The position numbers and the translations under genes were made by a program. The notes under the pieces were generated by a model. That model searched no databases, had not been told where the DNA came from, and saw nothing but the letters and a program-made list of their open reading frames with translations. A DNA stretch of 64,000 bases from NCBI GenBank assembly GCA_963775245.1, contig CAVZID010000012.1, positions 310,001 through 374,000 of the forward strand. The letters are read 5' to 3'. Below are positions 63,438-64,000 of this stretch, in pieces. Each line of letters begins with the position of its first letter. The stretch's first letter is position 1. The stretch is from CAVSWT01 sp963775245 (GTDB lineage Bacteria > Bacteroidota > Ignavibacteria > Ignavibacteriales > Ignavibacteriaceae).

Positions 63438-63665
63438 TTAAATTAATTTTATAAAATCTTCAACGGTTAATTTCGCTTGCTTAATAATGTGAGAAAGAGT
63501 AGACCTTTTTACTGATTTATGTGCGGGTACAGTTAGTTTCAAGACTTCATTACTAATGTGCTTTTGTAAACGGATGTGACTTCCTTTTTGCTGCACAACA
63601 ATCCACCCATCTCTTTTTAAGGCACTTATTATTTTTAAGTAAGATAAGTTGGGTACTTTACTCAA
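63438..63665 (-). CDS. hicA: HicA-family mRNA interferase toxin
   Basis: A 75-aa double-stranded-RNA-binding-fold toxin. The pattern ISALKRDGWIVVQQKGSHIRLQK contains the G-S-H motif with the catalytic histidine, and the rest (VPAHKSVKRSTLSHIIKQA) fits HicA/YcfA. Its start overlaps the upstream antitoxin stop by four bases. The order hicB then hicA is the reverse of the E. coli layout but common. Confidence 0.9.
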   Translation of the reverse strand: MSKVPNLSYLKIISALKRDGWIVVQQKGSHIRLQKHISNEVLKLTVPAHKSVKRSTLSHIIKQAKLTVEDFIKLI

Positions 63666-63865
63666 AGGTCTACTTCCCGGACAATTGTGCCGCTACTTTG
63701 AATCAAGTCATCTTCCACGGGCTCAAGATAGAGTCCTATTGCTTCACTGATATTTTCAACAGCTTCGTCTATATTTTCTCCTTCACTTATACAACCGGGA
63801 AGTGAGGGCACATAAACGGTATAGCCGCCTTCGTCACTTTTTTCTAACACGACTTTTATTTTCAT
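63662..63865 (-). CDS. hicB: HicB-family antitoxin
   Basis: About 67 aa from the ATG at 63865 (MKIKVVLEKSDEGGYTVYVP); the longer frame from 63898 adds an unlikely leader. SLPGCISEGENIDEAVENISEAIGLYL is the HicB signature, a degraded RNase H fold that caps HicA. There is no C-terminal DNA-binding domain, so autoregulation may need the complex or another factor. Confidence 0.88.
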   Translation of the reverse strand: MKIKVVLEKSDEGGYTVYVPSLPGCISEGENIDEAVENISEAIGLYLEPVEDDLIQSSGTIVREVDL

Positions 63866-63904
63866 AGGGGAACCTTGATAATTTTGACTATCTAGCAATT
63901 TTAA

Positions 63905-64000
63905 TTACTTCTTTTTTGCAGAATTCTTTTTCTTTGTAGTGGCTGCAGCTTTTTTAGTTTTTAATGTTTCCAAAGCCTTAATCATTGTTGAACCAATTTC
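63905..64000 (-). CDS. 3' end of an unidentified gene with a lysine-rich tail
   Basis: An open frame enters from the window edge and ends at TAA (63905-63907). The 31 visible residues begin EIGSTMIKALETLKTKKAAA and end with a run of Lys, Asn and Ala (KKKNSAKKK). The basic, Ala/Lys-rich tail resembles those of nucleoid-associated or RNA-binding proteins, but too little is visible to name it. Confidence 0.55.
   Translation of the reverse strand, partial: EIGSTMIKALETLKTKKAAATTKKKNSAKKK

Noticed and set aside
1..64000. CRISPR arrays, tRNA and rRNA genes
   Set aside because: No regularly spaced direct repeats, cloverleaf with T-arm GTTCRANNC, or rRNA sequence was seen on reading. A tRNA search program would settle the tRNA question.

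Overview
The window looks like chromosome of a member of the Ignavibacteria (Bacteroidota/Chlorobi group). The sequence evidence is low G+C, four proteins ending in a type IX secretion (T9SS) sorting domain of the YQNYPNPFNPTTKIKY kind, two Chlorobi-type 2[4Fe-4S] ferredoxins, a GH97 glucosidase, DUF6249, DUF6263 and DUF5683 proteins, and several TAnnTTTG promoter elements. Species cannot be named from the window.

Layout. 1-1022 is the 3' end of a T9SS-exported beta-propeller protein. 1.5-10.8 kb holds housekeeping genes: secA, a PII gene, a large TPR lipoprotein, a monofunctional transglycosylase, an AlbA_2 protein, a SpoU methylase and rlmN. 10.8-11.8 kb is a decayed IS200/RAYT-type transposase surrounded by three copies of a three-hairpin repeat. 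12-17.8 kb holds an acyl-CoA dehydrogenase, a yidD-like/DUF5683 operon, lemA with a broken TPM-domain gene, and two ferredoxins. 18-25.8 kb has a BON protein, a cytidylate kinase-like protein, an MBL/Rieske/queG cluster, trxB, and an ECF sigma factor with its anti-sigma. 25.8-31.8 kb is a tight run era-eamA-acyP-ispF-dedA-lnt-ltaE with overlapping genes. 31.9-39.6 kb includes a thioesterase, a PolB-like exonuclease, GH97, purL and a YihY membrane protein. 39.7-45.7 kb is a two-component system, an exported rubrerythrin, and an Rrf2-NapH-like-Ric set that suggests nitrosative or oxidative stress and Fe-S repair. 45.7-48.4 kb is an accessory island: a BrnTA toxin-antitoxin pair between two copies of the ric 3' end, then a GT39 gene broken by three frameshifts. 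48.7-55.9 kb has Sco/PCu(A)C copper chaperones, a large Rossmann protein, a TPR protein, EIIA, hisS, lgt and rlmB. 56-60.4 kb is a block of three T9SS cargo genes, one frameshifted. 60.5-64 kb, on the minus strand, has a DUF6263 lipoprotein, NamZ, ndk and hicBA.

The most notable signals are repeats. A short palindrome (CCTCCCC-AAA-GGGGAGG and variants) sits in frame at the same point of all four T9SS sorting domains, forms the last residues of RlmN, and supplies the Shine-Dalgarno sequence of hisS. The three-hairpin repeats keep their architecture while their stem sequences change in a compensated way. Seven frameshifts in four genes are all single-base gains, and none falls in a housekeeping gene. 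No tRNA, rRNA or CRISPR array was recognised by eye.
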